A DNA stretch of 64,000 nt. Source: [Mycobacterium] zoologicum (GTDB lineage Bacteria; Actinomycetota; Actinomycetes; Mycobacteriales; Mycobacteriaceae). The notes beneath the pieces are model-generated. The model worked only from the letters and a program-made list of their open reading frames with translations, was not told the origin of the DNA and made no database searches. The translations under genes and the position numbers were made by a program. The stretch spans positions 812,402 through 876,401 of the forward strand of contig NZ_CP083985.1 of assembly GCF_020172665.1 (NCBI RefSeq), given 5' to 3'. Shown here piece after piece: positions 37,763 through 45,669 of the stretch (positions are counted from its first letter, which is position 1; each line of letters opens with the position of its first letter).

Positions 37763-39369
37763 GATCGGGCCGGCCGTAGGGCCAGTACGCTGCCGTCGCC
37801 GTCGGCCGAGACGTACAGGGTGCCGTCGCGGCCACGGGCGATGCCGGGGAACGGACCCTGGGGACCGGAGAACGGTGGCATGCCCCGCAGTGGTTTGGGT
37901 GTGACGCCCGGCGGCGGCCCGATCGGCAGCCCGTCGGCGATCACCTGCCGCGCACCGGTTTCAAGGTCGACGGCCAACACCTGGCGGGCGCCGGCGTCCA
38001 CGATGTAGAGCGTGCGGTCGGCCAGCAGCAGGCCTTGGGGCCGCACCAGGTCGTCGACCACCGTCTCGGTGCTGCCTGCGCCGCCGGTCCCGATGCGCAC
38101 CACCCGTCCGGCGCCGGACTCGGCTACCAGGTAACTGCCGTCTTCGGTCAGGGCGATCCCGATCGGACGCGCCAGATCCTGCGCCAGCACGTCGACCGTC
38201 CCGCCGCGCACCGCCAGCACCCGGCCGGTGCCGAACTCGGTGACCACCACACCGGCCGAACCGACCACCACGCCGTAAAGCTGGTCGAAGCCGTCGGCGA
38301 GCACCTCGCTGTGCGAGCGCGCCGGGACGTACCGGCTGACCTGACCGCCGGACGTGGTGACGACGAATTCGCCGGGGCCGACGGCGGTCACGCCACGGAC
38401 GAAGCCGGGATAGCCTGGGCTGAACAGCATTCCGAGTGTCTCGAGCCGGCCGCCGGTGCCGACCGCGTAGAAGTAGGTGCCGTCGGCGACGTAGAGCTTG
38501 CCGGCGCCGTCGACGGTGAGGTCCAGCGGCCAGTTCAGTCCGCCGGGCAGTATCGCGGTGGTCGTGCCGCCGGCGATCTCGGTGACCTCGCCGGTGAAGT
38601 TGGAGACGAACAGCCGGCCGTCGGCGAAGGTGCAGTTGTCCAGGCCCGGCGTCAGTTGCGCCAGCACGGTGCGCTCGCCGGTGCGCGGGTCGATGCGCAA
38701 CACCTGGCCGCTGGCCGCCTGGGTGGAGACGATGCAGCCGTCGACGTCGAACTTGACCGAGTCGGGAACCCCCAGATCACCGATGACCCGTTGTGGCACA
38801 GCGTCATCGGCGAACGGATCGATCCGCCAGATCTCGTTGGCGGTCATCACCGGGAAGTAGAGCAGGCCGTCGGGTCCGACCTCCATGGCGTTGGGTGACG
38901 GCAGGTTCTCGGCCAGCATGCGAGGCGCGCCGGTGGCCCGGTCCAGTTCCATCAGCCGCCCGCCGTCGCGGCATTCCCCGACGAACAGGTGATCTCCCGA
39001 AGATGAGCGGTGCACGGTGATCCCGTTGGCGCACGGCAGGCCGTCGCACAGCACGCGGCCGGCGCCGGACGGGTCGAGCACGCTGACCCGGCCATCCATC
39101 ACCTCGGTGGCATACAGATTGCCGGCGCCGTCGAACGCCACGTCGTCGGGCGCCACGACGTCGCCGCTGCGCGCGCTCACCACGGCGAGCTCGCCGGTGT
39201 GCACGTCCAGCGCGCTGATCTGGCTGCCGGTCACCTGGGCGACGTAGACCCGGCCGTCGGGACCGGTCCGCAGGCCGTTGGCGCCGAACAGCCGACTCGG
39301 TTCGGTGAGGCGTTCCAGCCGCCAGCCCGGCGCGACCGTGGGGCTGGCGAGCACTTCGCGGGGGACCAT
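37759..39369 (-). CDS. SMP-30/NHL-type beta-propeller protein (possible lactonase)
   Basis: This is a 536-residue protein built from repeated beta-propeller blades (GANGLRTGPDGRVYVAQ, VAPDDVAFDGAGNLYATE, SPNAMEVGPDGLLYFP, and similar segments to the end). The SMP-30/gluconolactonase group holds metal-dependent lactonases and esterases. At about 530 residues it is nearly twice the usual single propeller of 300, so it may contain two propellers. No signal peptide is seen from ATG 39369. It is the first gene of the minus-strand operon; a lactone-opening role for the pathway is possible but unproven. Confidence 0.75.
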   Translation of the reverse strand: MVPREVLASPTVAPGWRLERLTEPSRLFGANGLRTGPDGRVYVAQVTGSQISALDVHTGELAVVSARSGDVVAPDDVAFDGAGNLYATEVMDGRVSVLDPSGAGRVLCDGLPCANGITVHRSSSGDHLFVGECRDGGRLMELDRATGAPRMLAENLPSPNAMEVGPDGLLYFPVMTANEIWRIDPFADDAVPQRVIGDLGVPDSVKFDVDGCIVSTQAASGQVLRIDPRTGERTVLAQLTPGLDNCTFADGRLFVSNFTGEVTEIAGGTTTAILPGGLNWPLDLTVDGAGKLYVADGTYFYAVGTGGRLETLGMLFSPGYPGFVRGVTAVGPGEFVVTTSGGQVSRYVPARSHSEVLADGFDQLYGVVVGSAGVVVTEFGTGRVLAVRGGTVDVLAQDLARPIGIALTEDGSYLVAESGAGRVVRIGTGGAGSTETVVDDLVRPQGLLLADRTLYIVDAGARQVLAVDLETGARQVIADGLPIGPPPGVTPKPLRGMPPFSGPQGPFPGIARGRDGTLYVSADGDGSVLALRPARS

Positions 39370-39491
39370 GACTTCGGACGCTATCAAGAATGCGTTAGTC
39401 CAGACAATAGTGGGGACAGATGCGTACCCGAGCCTTGACGCACCAATAAGCACTGCGGAATAGTGTTCTTTACTACGCAGAACGGAGTATT

Positions 39492-40658
39492 TTGTCCGAA
39501 CAAAACACGGTCGGGGTCCCGGCGGCCGGACCGCTGCGCGGCGTGACCGTCGTCGACCTGACGACGATGGTGATGGGGCCGTACTGCACGCAGATCATGG
39601 CCGACATGGGGGCCGACGTCGTCAAGGTCGAGCCACCCGAGGGCGACGCCACCCGCTACATCTCCGCGGGCCCGGCCCCGGACATGAGCGGGGTGTTCGT
39701 CAACGTCAACCGCGGCAAACGCAGCGTCGTGCTGGACCTGCGCACCGATGCCGGCAAGGAGGCGATCGCGGCGCTGATCGCCCGCGCCGACGTGTTCATC
39801 CACTCCATGCGGGCCAAGGCGATCGCCAAACTGGGCCTGGATTACGACGACGTGGCCGCGCTCAACCCGGGCATCGTCTACACCAACTGCTACGGCTACT
39901 CCCGGCGCGGTCCCGACGGCGACCGGCCGGCCTACGACGACACCATCCAGGCCGAATGCGGACTGCCCGCCGTGCAACAACAACTCACCGGCCGGGCCGA
40001 CTACGTGGGCACCATCATGGCCGACAAGATCGCCGGGCTGACCGCGCTTTACGCCACGATGATGGCGCTGTTCCACCGGGAACGCACCGGGCAGGGCCAA
40101 GAGGTCGAGGTCGCGATGTTCGAGACCATGGCCTCGTTCATGCTCGTCGAACACGCCAACGGCGCCATGTTCGACCCGCCGCTGGGTCCGGCGGTCTACC
40201 CGCGCACCGTGGCACCCAACCGGCGCCCATATGAGACCAGCGACGGCCAGATCGCCGCACTGATCTACAACGACAAGCACTGGAACGCCTTCATCGCCGC
40301 CGTCGAGCCGTCCTGGGCGTCCGACCAGTACGCCACCCTGGCGCAACGGGCCCGCCAGATCGACACCGTCTACGGGCTGTTGGCGCAGACCATCAAGGGG
40401 CGCAGCACGCAGGAGTGGCTGACGCTGTTCCGGGAGCTGGAGATACCGGCCGCCCCGCTGAACAGCCCGGGTGACCTGTTCGACGACCCGCACCTCAACG
40501 CCGTCGGACTGTTCGAAACCGTTGACACCTCGCATGGCCCGGTGCGTTTCCCCGGGGTGCCGACCTGGATGTCGCAGACCCCCGGCCGGGTCGGTGGGCC
40601 GGCGCCGGAGCTGGGCGCCCACACCGCGGCGGTGCTGACCGAACTGGGCCTGGTGTGA
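39492..40658 (+). CDS. CaiB/BaiF-type class III CoA-transferase
   Basis: This is a 388-residue CoA-transferase. The N-terminal GVTVVDLTTMVMGPYCTQIMADMGADVVKVE and NRGKRSVVLDL segments are family hallmarks, and the catalytic Asp is in YDDTIQAECG. It starts at TTG 39492, with GGAG 4 nt upstream; no ATG or GTG fits better. It opens the long plus-strand run of catabolic genes and is divergent from the SMP-30-like gene. The 122-nt gap has TTGACG (39435) and TAGTGT (39461) elements with a long 20-nt spacer. Confidence 0.88.
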   Translation: MSEQNTVGVPAAGPLRGVTVVDLTTMVMGPYCTQIMADMGADVVKVEPPEGDATRYISAGPAPDMSGVFVNVNRGKRSVVLDLRTDAGKEAIAALIARADVFIHSMRAKAIAKLGLDYDDVAALNPGIVYTNCYGYSRRGPDGDRPAYDDTIQAECGLPAVQQQLTGRADYVGTIMADKIAGLTALYATMMALFHRERTGQGQEVEVAMFETMASFMLVEHANGAMFDPPLGPAVYPRTVAPNRRPYETSDGQIAALIYNDKHWNAFIAAVEPSWASDQYATLAQRARQIDTVYGLLAQTIKGRSTQEWLTLFRELEIPAAPLNSPGDLFDDPHLNAVGLFETVDTSHGPVRFPGVPTWMSQTPGRVGGPAPELGAHTAAVLTELGLV

Positions 40659-40660
40659 GC

Positions 40661-41812
40661 ATGGATTTCGAGATGGGCGCGCGCGCCGACGAACTTCGCG
40701 GACAGCTGCGGGAGTTGATCGCGGCCGAGCTGCCGTCGGAGTTTCCGGGTGCGTTCACCGACGACCCCGCCGACCTGGCTGCGGCACAACGCTTCTGCCG
40801 GACACTGGCCGAACGCGAACTGCTCTGCCTGTCCTGGCCGTCCGAGTTCGGCGGGGCGGACGCGTCGGTGTGGGAGCAGACCGTGGTGCGCGAGGAGATG
40901 TGGGCGCATCACGAACCGCGCGGCGCCCAATACATGGGGGTGAACTGGGTCGGGCCGATCATCATGCGGCACGGCACATCCGAGCAACAACGCCGCCACC
41001 TGCCGCCGATCGCGGCCGGCGAGGTGATCTGGTGCCAGGGGTTCTCCGAGCCCGAGGCCGGCTCGGACCTGGCGTCGCTGCGCACCTTCGCCCGCCGCGA
41101 CGGTGACGGCTGGCTGATCAACGGTCAGAAGATCTGGACCTCCTACGCCACCATGGCGCAGTGGTGTTTCCTGCTGGCCCGCACCACCCGGGTGGGCGAG
41201 GGCGGGGCCCAGCGAAAACAGCAGGGCCTGACCATATTCCTGGTCCCGATGGACAATCCGGCGATCACCGTCCGCCCGATCCGCACCATGATGGGCCCGC
41301 ACCACCTCAACGAGGTGTTCTTCGACGACCTGCGGGTCACCGACGCCGACGTGCTCGGCGAGGTGGACGCCGGCTGGTCGATCGTGGCCGACGTGATGGC
41401 CTTCGAGCGGGTCGGGATCGCCCGCTACGCGCGCTGCGAACGCCTGCTGGCCGCAGCACCGCAGGCACTCGGGAAGCGCTGGGACACCCTGCCCGCCGAG
41501 CTGGTGGCGCGCTGGATGCGCATGCTCACGCACTGCCGGCGGGCCCGGCTGATGGCCTACCGGGTGGTGGCGCTGCAGGCCGGCGGTCAGGTCTCGCCCG
41601 GTGATGCCGCCGCCTACCGGATCGCGGTCACCCGACTGGACCAGGAGAGCGCCGAGGTGCTGGCCGAGATCGCCGCCGAAGCCGACGATCAGTGGTTCCG
41701 CGCCGAGGTCGACGACCACTGGCGTTACTCGCAGGCGGCGACGGTGTCCTCCGGCAGCATCGAGATGCAGCGCATCCTGCTGTCCCGTGCCCTGCTGGCG
41801 GTGGCGCGATGA
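40661..41812 (+). CDS. acyl-CoA dehydrogenase, catalytic (large) subunit of a heteromeric pair
   Basis: This is a 383-residue dehydrogenase with the flavin loops GFSEPEAGSDLASLRT and INGQKIWTSYA and a catalytic-position Glu in AFERVGIAR. The C-terminal YEGT-type Glu of MCAD is absent (VSSGSIEMQR), as in isovaleryl-type enzymes. The next gene encodes a shorter homologue without this Glu, so the pair should form an alpha2-beta2 enzyme like the steroid FadE pairs. ATG 40661 is chosen; GTG 40655 overlaps the upstream stop. Confidence 0.88.
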   Translation: MDFEMGARADELRGQLRELIAAELPSEFPGAFTDDPADLAAAQRFCRTLAERELLCLSWPSEFGGADASVWEQTVVREEMWAHHEPRGAQYMGVNWVGPIIMRHGTSEQQRRHLPPIAAGEVIWCQGFSEPEAGSDLASLRTFARRDGDGWLINGQKIWTSYATMAQWCFLLARTTRVGEGGAQRKQQGLTIFLVPMDNPAITVRPIRTMMGPHHLNEVFFDDLRVTDADVLGEVDAGWSIVADVMAFERVGIARYARCERLLAAAPQALGKRWDTLPAELVARWMRMLTHCRRARLMAYRVVALQAGGQVSPGDAAAYRIAVTRLDQESAEVLAEIAAEADDQWFRAEVDDHWRYSQAATVSSGSIEMQRILLSRALLAVAR

Positions 41813-42726
41813 ACCTCGAACTCGGTTTGGATGCAATCGAATACGGACAATCCGCCCGGCGGGCATTCGAAGCGGCCGGCGGCGACGAGCTGGTGATCCG
41901 TGCCGACGCCGATCCCGCCGGTCGCGACGGCCTGCTGGGCCCGGTCCTGCGTCAACTGGGTGCATTCGATCTACGGCCCCGCACCGACGCCGACGAACTC
42001 GAAGCGGCCGCGGCGCTGTGCCGCAGCGCCGGCTACCACTGCGTGCCCTACCCGGTCGCCGAATGCCTTGCAGCACCGGCCGATCTGGATGTCGACGGGC
42101 TGATCATCATCGATGAGCACGCCCCCGCCGCCGCGGTGGCCGGGCTGGACAAGCGCTGGGTCGCGGTCACGCTGGGCGGGGCGCGCAGCGCGGTGGTGGT
42201 GCAGTCTGCGGTCCGGCCGGCGTTGGTGGCCGATCTGACGTTGACCGGCATCTCCGGCGACGGCGCCGCCGATGTCGCGCTCGGCCTGGTACTGCCGGCC
42301 TGGACTCTGCTGGGAATGCTCGACCGGGCAATGGATCTCACCGTGGAGCATGTGCGGCTGCGCGAACAGTTCGGCCAGCCGCTGTCGCGGTTCCAGGGCG
42401 TGCAGTTCCAGCTGACCGACGCCGAGGTGGAGCGGGCCGGACTGGAGATGCTGGCCAAGTACGCCCTGGCGAGCATCGCGGCCGGGCGGCCCGAGGCGGT
42501 CGACGACGCGCTCGCGACAAGGGCCGCGGCACTGGAGGCCGCCGAGGTGGTATTCCGGGTCTGCCACCAGCTGCATGGTGCCGTCGGCTTCTGCGACGAG
42601 ACGGTGCTGTCCTGGCTGTCGCGCTACAGCCAACCGCTGCGCCGACTGCCGTGGGGACTCTCCCGCACTCGAGATCTGCTGGTGCAGCGCGCCGGGAGAG
42701 CCGGGTTGAGGGGGCTCTACGCATGA
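41809..42726 (+). CDS. acyl-CoA dehydrogenase-like small subunit
   Basis: This is a 305-residue homologue of acyl-CoA dehydrogenases, shortened in the N-terminal and middle domains. The helix-G position reads LPAWTLLGML, without the catalytic Glu. The FAD-contacting REQFGQPLSRFQGVQ and LHGAVGFCDETVLSW segments are kept. In actinobacterial heteromeric dehydrogenases such a subunit completes the FAD site of the catalytic partner. The ATG overlaps the large-subunit stop in ATGA, and its own end overlaps the next crotonase gene. Confidence 0.83.
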   Translation: MNLELGLDAIEYGQSARRAFEAAGGDELVIRADADPAGRDGLLGPVLRQLGAFDLRPRTDADELEAAAALCRSAGYHCVPYPVAECLAAPADLDVDGLIIIDEHAPAAAVAGLDKRWVAVTLGGARSAVVVQSAVRPALVADLTLTGISGDGAADVALGLVLPAWTLLGMLDRAMDLTVEHVRLREQFGQPLSRFQGVQFQLTDAEVERAGLEMLAKYALASIAAGRPEAVDDALATRAAALEAAEVVFRVCHQLHGAVGFCDETVLSWLSRYSQPLRRLPWGLSRTRDLLVQRAGRAGLRGLYA

Positions 42727-43505
42727 AATACGACCTGCCGCAGGAGATCACCGTCACCGGTGACGGACCGATTCGCACGGTCACGATCAACCGCCCCGCC
42801 GAACTGAACAGTGTCAACGCCAACCTGCACTGGGGCCTGGCCAACGTGTGGCGTCAGATCGCCGCCGACAAGCAGGCCCGGGTCGTGGTGCTCACCGGCG
42901 CGGGCCGGGCGTTCTCCGCAGGCGGCGACCTGAACTGGATCGAGACGTTCCTCGACGACGAGGCGGCCCGTGACGAGAGCATCCGCGAGGGCGCCCAGAT
43001 CGTCGAGGAGATGCTGCGGTTTCCCCTGCCGATCATCGCGGCCGTCAACGGCCCCGCCGTCGGCCTGGGCTGCAGCGTGGCCCTGCTCTGCGACATCGTG
43101 CTGATCTCGCAGACAGCCTATTTCGCCGACCCGCACGTGGCGGTCGGGCTGGTGGCCGGCGACGGCGGGGCCGCACTGTGGCCGCTGCTCACCCCGATCC
43201 TGCGGTCGCGCGAATACCTCTACACCGGCGACCGGATCGACGCCGCCACCGCCGTCGAGCTCGGGCTGGCCAGCCGGACGGTGGCGCCCGAGGAGTTGCA
43301 CGCCCAAGCCCAGCAGTTGGCGCAACGGCTGGCCGCCCAGCCGCCGGAGGCGCTGCAGGGCACCAAGCGGGTGGTCAACATGTACCTGTCGCAGGTTCTC
43401 GGCGGGCCGCTGCAGGCCGGGTTCGCCGCCGAGGTCGCCACCATGAAGACCGACGAACACCGCCGCCGGCTCTTGGCCGTCAAGAACCGGGCGAGCAGAA
43501 CATGA
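42723..43505 (+). CDS. enoyl-CoA hydratase/isomerase family protein
   Basis: This is a 260-residue crotonase-fold protein with GAGRAFSAGGDLNWIE and VNGPAVGLGCSVALLCDI. The two classic hydratase glutamates are replaced (GCSVA; ADPHVAVGL with His), so another crotonase reaction is possible. It lies between two heteromeric dehydrogenase pairs, overlapping its neighbours by 4 nt on each side. It probably handles the unsaturated product of one of them. Confidence 0.85.
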   Translation: MKYDLPQEITVTGDGPIRTVTINRPAELNSVNANLHWGLANVWRQIAADKQARVVVLTGAGRAFSAGGDLNWIETFLDDEAARDESIREGAQIVEEMLRFPLPIIAAVNGPAVGLGCSVALLCDIVLISQTAYFADPHVAVGLVAGDGGAALWPLLTPILRSREYLYTGDRIDAATAVELGLASRTVAPEELHAQAQQLAQRLAAQPPEALQGTKRVVNMYLSQVLGGPLQAGFAAEVATMKTDEHRRRLLAVKNRASRT

Positions 43506-44659
43506 CCGAGGACTTCCGCGGCCACGTACGCCAGTGGTGTCGCGAGAACATTCCCGCCGACTGGCGCCGCAGTCAGACCGGGGTGAGCGAAGCCGAGTTC
43601 GTCGCCTTCCAACGGAGCTGGTTCGCCACCCTGCACAGCGCCGGCTTCGCGGTGCCGCACTGGCCGCGGGAGTGGGGCGGCGGCATGTCGGTGGCCGATC
43701 AGGCCGTGCTGTACCAGGAATTGGCCGCCCACGACGCACCCCGGCTGGTGCTGGCGTTCGTCGGCATCCACCACGCGGCGGCCACCCTGCTGGCCGCGGG
43801 CACACAGGAGCAGCAACGGCGGCATCTGCCGGCGGTCTGCGACGGCGAGATCTGGGTGCAGGGCTTCTCCGAACCCGAAGCGGGCTCGGATCTGGCGTCG
43901 CTGCGTACCACCGCCCGCCGGGTGGGCGACGACTATGTGGTCAACGGCCAGAAGCTCTGGGCCAGCGGCGCCCGGCACGCCCAATGGTGCCTGCTGCTGG
44001 CCCGTACCGACCCGGATGCCCCCAAGCGCAAGGGCATCTCGTATTTCCTGCTGGACATGTCCAGCCCCGGTGTGCAGGTGCGGCCGATCCGAAACGCAGT
44101 GGGCGACGACCATTTCTGCGAGATCTTCCTCGACGACGTGCTGATCCCCGCGGCGAATCTGATCGGCGCGGAGAACGCCGGATGGCAGGTGGCGCAGGCG
44201 ACGCTGGGCGCCGAACGCGGACTGACCATGCTGGAGCTGGCCGAGCGGCTGGGAGGCGCGGGTTTTCGCCGGCTGGTGCAGGCCGCCCCCAAACACGACC
44301 CGGTGGTGGCGGATCGGCTGGCGCAGTTGGAGATCGAGATCACCGGGCTGCGGGCGATGTGCCGACAGCTGGTGCATGACGTCGAGGCGGGCCGCGCCGG
44401 GCCGGCCGACGCCTCGATCGTGAAGCTGTTCTACAGCGAACTGCTGCAACGGGTCACCGACTTCGGCGCCGAGATCGGTGGGCCCGCCGCCCACACCGTG
44501 CTGGCCAAACCGGCGTCGGGCGGCTGGGAGTCCGGCGCCTGGGTGCTGGACTTCATCGGATCCTGGGAGTGGACCATCCCGGGCGGCTCCAGCGAGATCC
44601 AGCGCACCATCATCGGCGAGCGCGGCCTGGGCCTACCGCGAGAACCGAGTGTGCCCTGA
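43502..44659 (+). CDS. acyl-CoA dehydrogenase, catalytic (large) subunit of a second heteromeric pair
   Basis: This is a 385-residue dehydrogenase. Loops GFSEPEAGSDLASLRT and VNGQKLWASGA bind flavin and substrate, and a catalytic-position Glu lies in GAERGLTML. The C-terminal motif is IPGGSSEIQRTIIGERGLGLPR. It is followed, with a 1-nt overlap, by a smaller dehydrogenase-like gene, the second such pair in this operon. This arrangement is known for enzymes that act on CoA esters with bulky ring systems; the substrate here is unknown. Confidence 0.88.
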   Translation: MTEDFRGHVRQWCRENIPADWRRSQTGVSEAEFVAFQRSWFATLHSAGFAVPHWPREWGGGMSVADQAVLYQELAAHDAPRLVLAFVGIHHAAATLLAAGTQEQQRRHLPAVCDGEIWVQGFSEPEAGSDLASLRTTARRVGDDYVVNGQKLWASGARHAQWCLLLARTDPDAPKRKGISYFLLDMSSPGVQVRPIRNAVGDDHFCEIFLDDVLIPAANLIGAENAGWQVAQATLGAERGLTMLELAERLGGAGFRRLVQAAPKHDPVVADRLAQLEIEITGLRAMCRQLVHDVEAGRAGPADASIVKLFYSELLQRVTDFGAEIGGPAAHTVLAKPASGGWESGAWVLDFIGSWEWTIPGGSSEIQRTIIGERGLGLPREPSVP

Positions 44660-45648
44660 TGGCAACGGAATTCACCGAGCTGCATGACGACCTGCGGGCC
44701 GTCGCCGCCGACGTGCTTTCCCGGGGCGCGGACTGGACGACGCTGGTCGCGGCGGGCTGGGCTGGGCTGGAGGTACCCGAGGAGCTGGGCGGGTCGGGGG
44801 CGGGCTTCGCCGAGGTCGCAGTGATCTGCGAGGAGCTGGGCCGGGCCGCGGCGAGCACGCCCTACCTCGGCGGCGCGGTGCTGTCCGTCGCTTTGCTGAA
44901 CACCGTGGCCGACAGCGCCGTTCGTGACCCGCTGCTGGCCGGGATCGCCGACGGCACGATCCGCGCGACCGCGGTGCTGGGTGAATTCACCGTCTCGGCC
45001 GACGGCCGGCTGACCGGACGCGCCGACTTCGTGCCGGACGCGGCGGGGGCGGACCGGCTGCTGGTGGCGGCCACCGACGCGGGCGGCGCCGACGTCGTGG
45101 TGGTGGCCGATGACCTGACCGTCAGCGCGCAGCCGCTGCTCGATGAGACCCGCAGCGTCGCCACCGTGACCGCTGACGGCGTCGAGGTCGATGCGGTGCT
45201 GGCCGCCAACCGAACAGCGGCGCTGGGCAATCGGGCGGCGCTGGCGGTGGCCTGCGACAGCCTCGGGCTGGCCGAGGCGATGCTGAAAGCCACGGTGTCC
45301 TACGCGCAGACCCGCACCCAGTTCGGCCGGCCCATCGGATCCTTCCAGGCTGTCAAGCACGCCTGCGCCGACATGCTGGTGAAGAACTCGGTGGCCCGCG
45401 CCTTGATCCGCGAGGCCATCGACGCAGTGCTGGCCGACACCGACGCCGACACCGCTGTGGCGATGGCCAAGTCCTACGCCTGCGGTGCCGCCGTCGACGT
45501 CGTCGGCAAGGCGATGCAGCTGCACGGCGGCATCGGTTACACGTGGGAGAGCGGCATCCACGTCTACCTCAAACGCGCCACGTTCAACCGGTCGCTGTTC
45601 GGTTCACCGGCAGCGCACCGCAGAAAGCTCGCTCACCGATATCAGTAA
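44659..45648 (+). CDS. acyl-CoA dehydrogenase-like small subunit of the second pair
   Basis: This is a 329-residue acyl-CoA dehydrogenase homologue. The helix-G segment reads NRAALAVACDSLG, with no catalytic Glu, while RTQFGRPIGSFQAVKHACADM and MQLHGGIGYTWESGIHVYLKRA are kept. It should be the structural partner of the 385-residue subunit just upstream. The ATG at 44659 shares a base with the upstream stop. A 21-nt gap separates it from the ThDP enzyme. Confidence 0.84.
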   Translation: MATEFTELHDDLRAVAADVLSRGADWTTLVAAGWAGLEVPEELGGSGAGFAEVAVICEELGRAAASTPYLGGAVLSVALLNTVADSAVRDPLLAGIADGTIRATAVLGEFTVSADGRLTGRADFVPDAAGADRLLVAATDAGGADVVVVADDLTVSAQPLLDETRSVATVTADGVEVDAVLAANRTAALGNRAALAVACDSLGLAEAMLKATVSYAQTRTQFGRPIGSFQAVKHACADMLVKNSVARALIREAIDAVLADTDADTAVAMAKSYACGAAVDVVGKAMQLHGGIGYTWESGIHVYLKRATFNRSLFGSPAAHRRKLAHRYQ

Positions 45649-45669
45649 GTACAACAAGGAGTTTCGATC

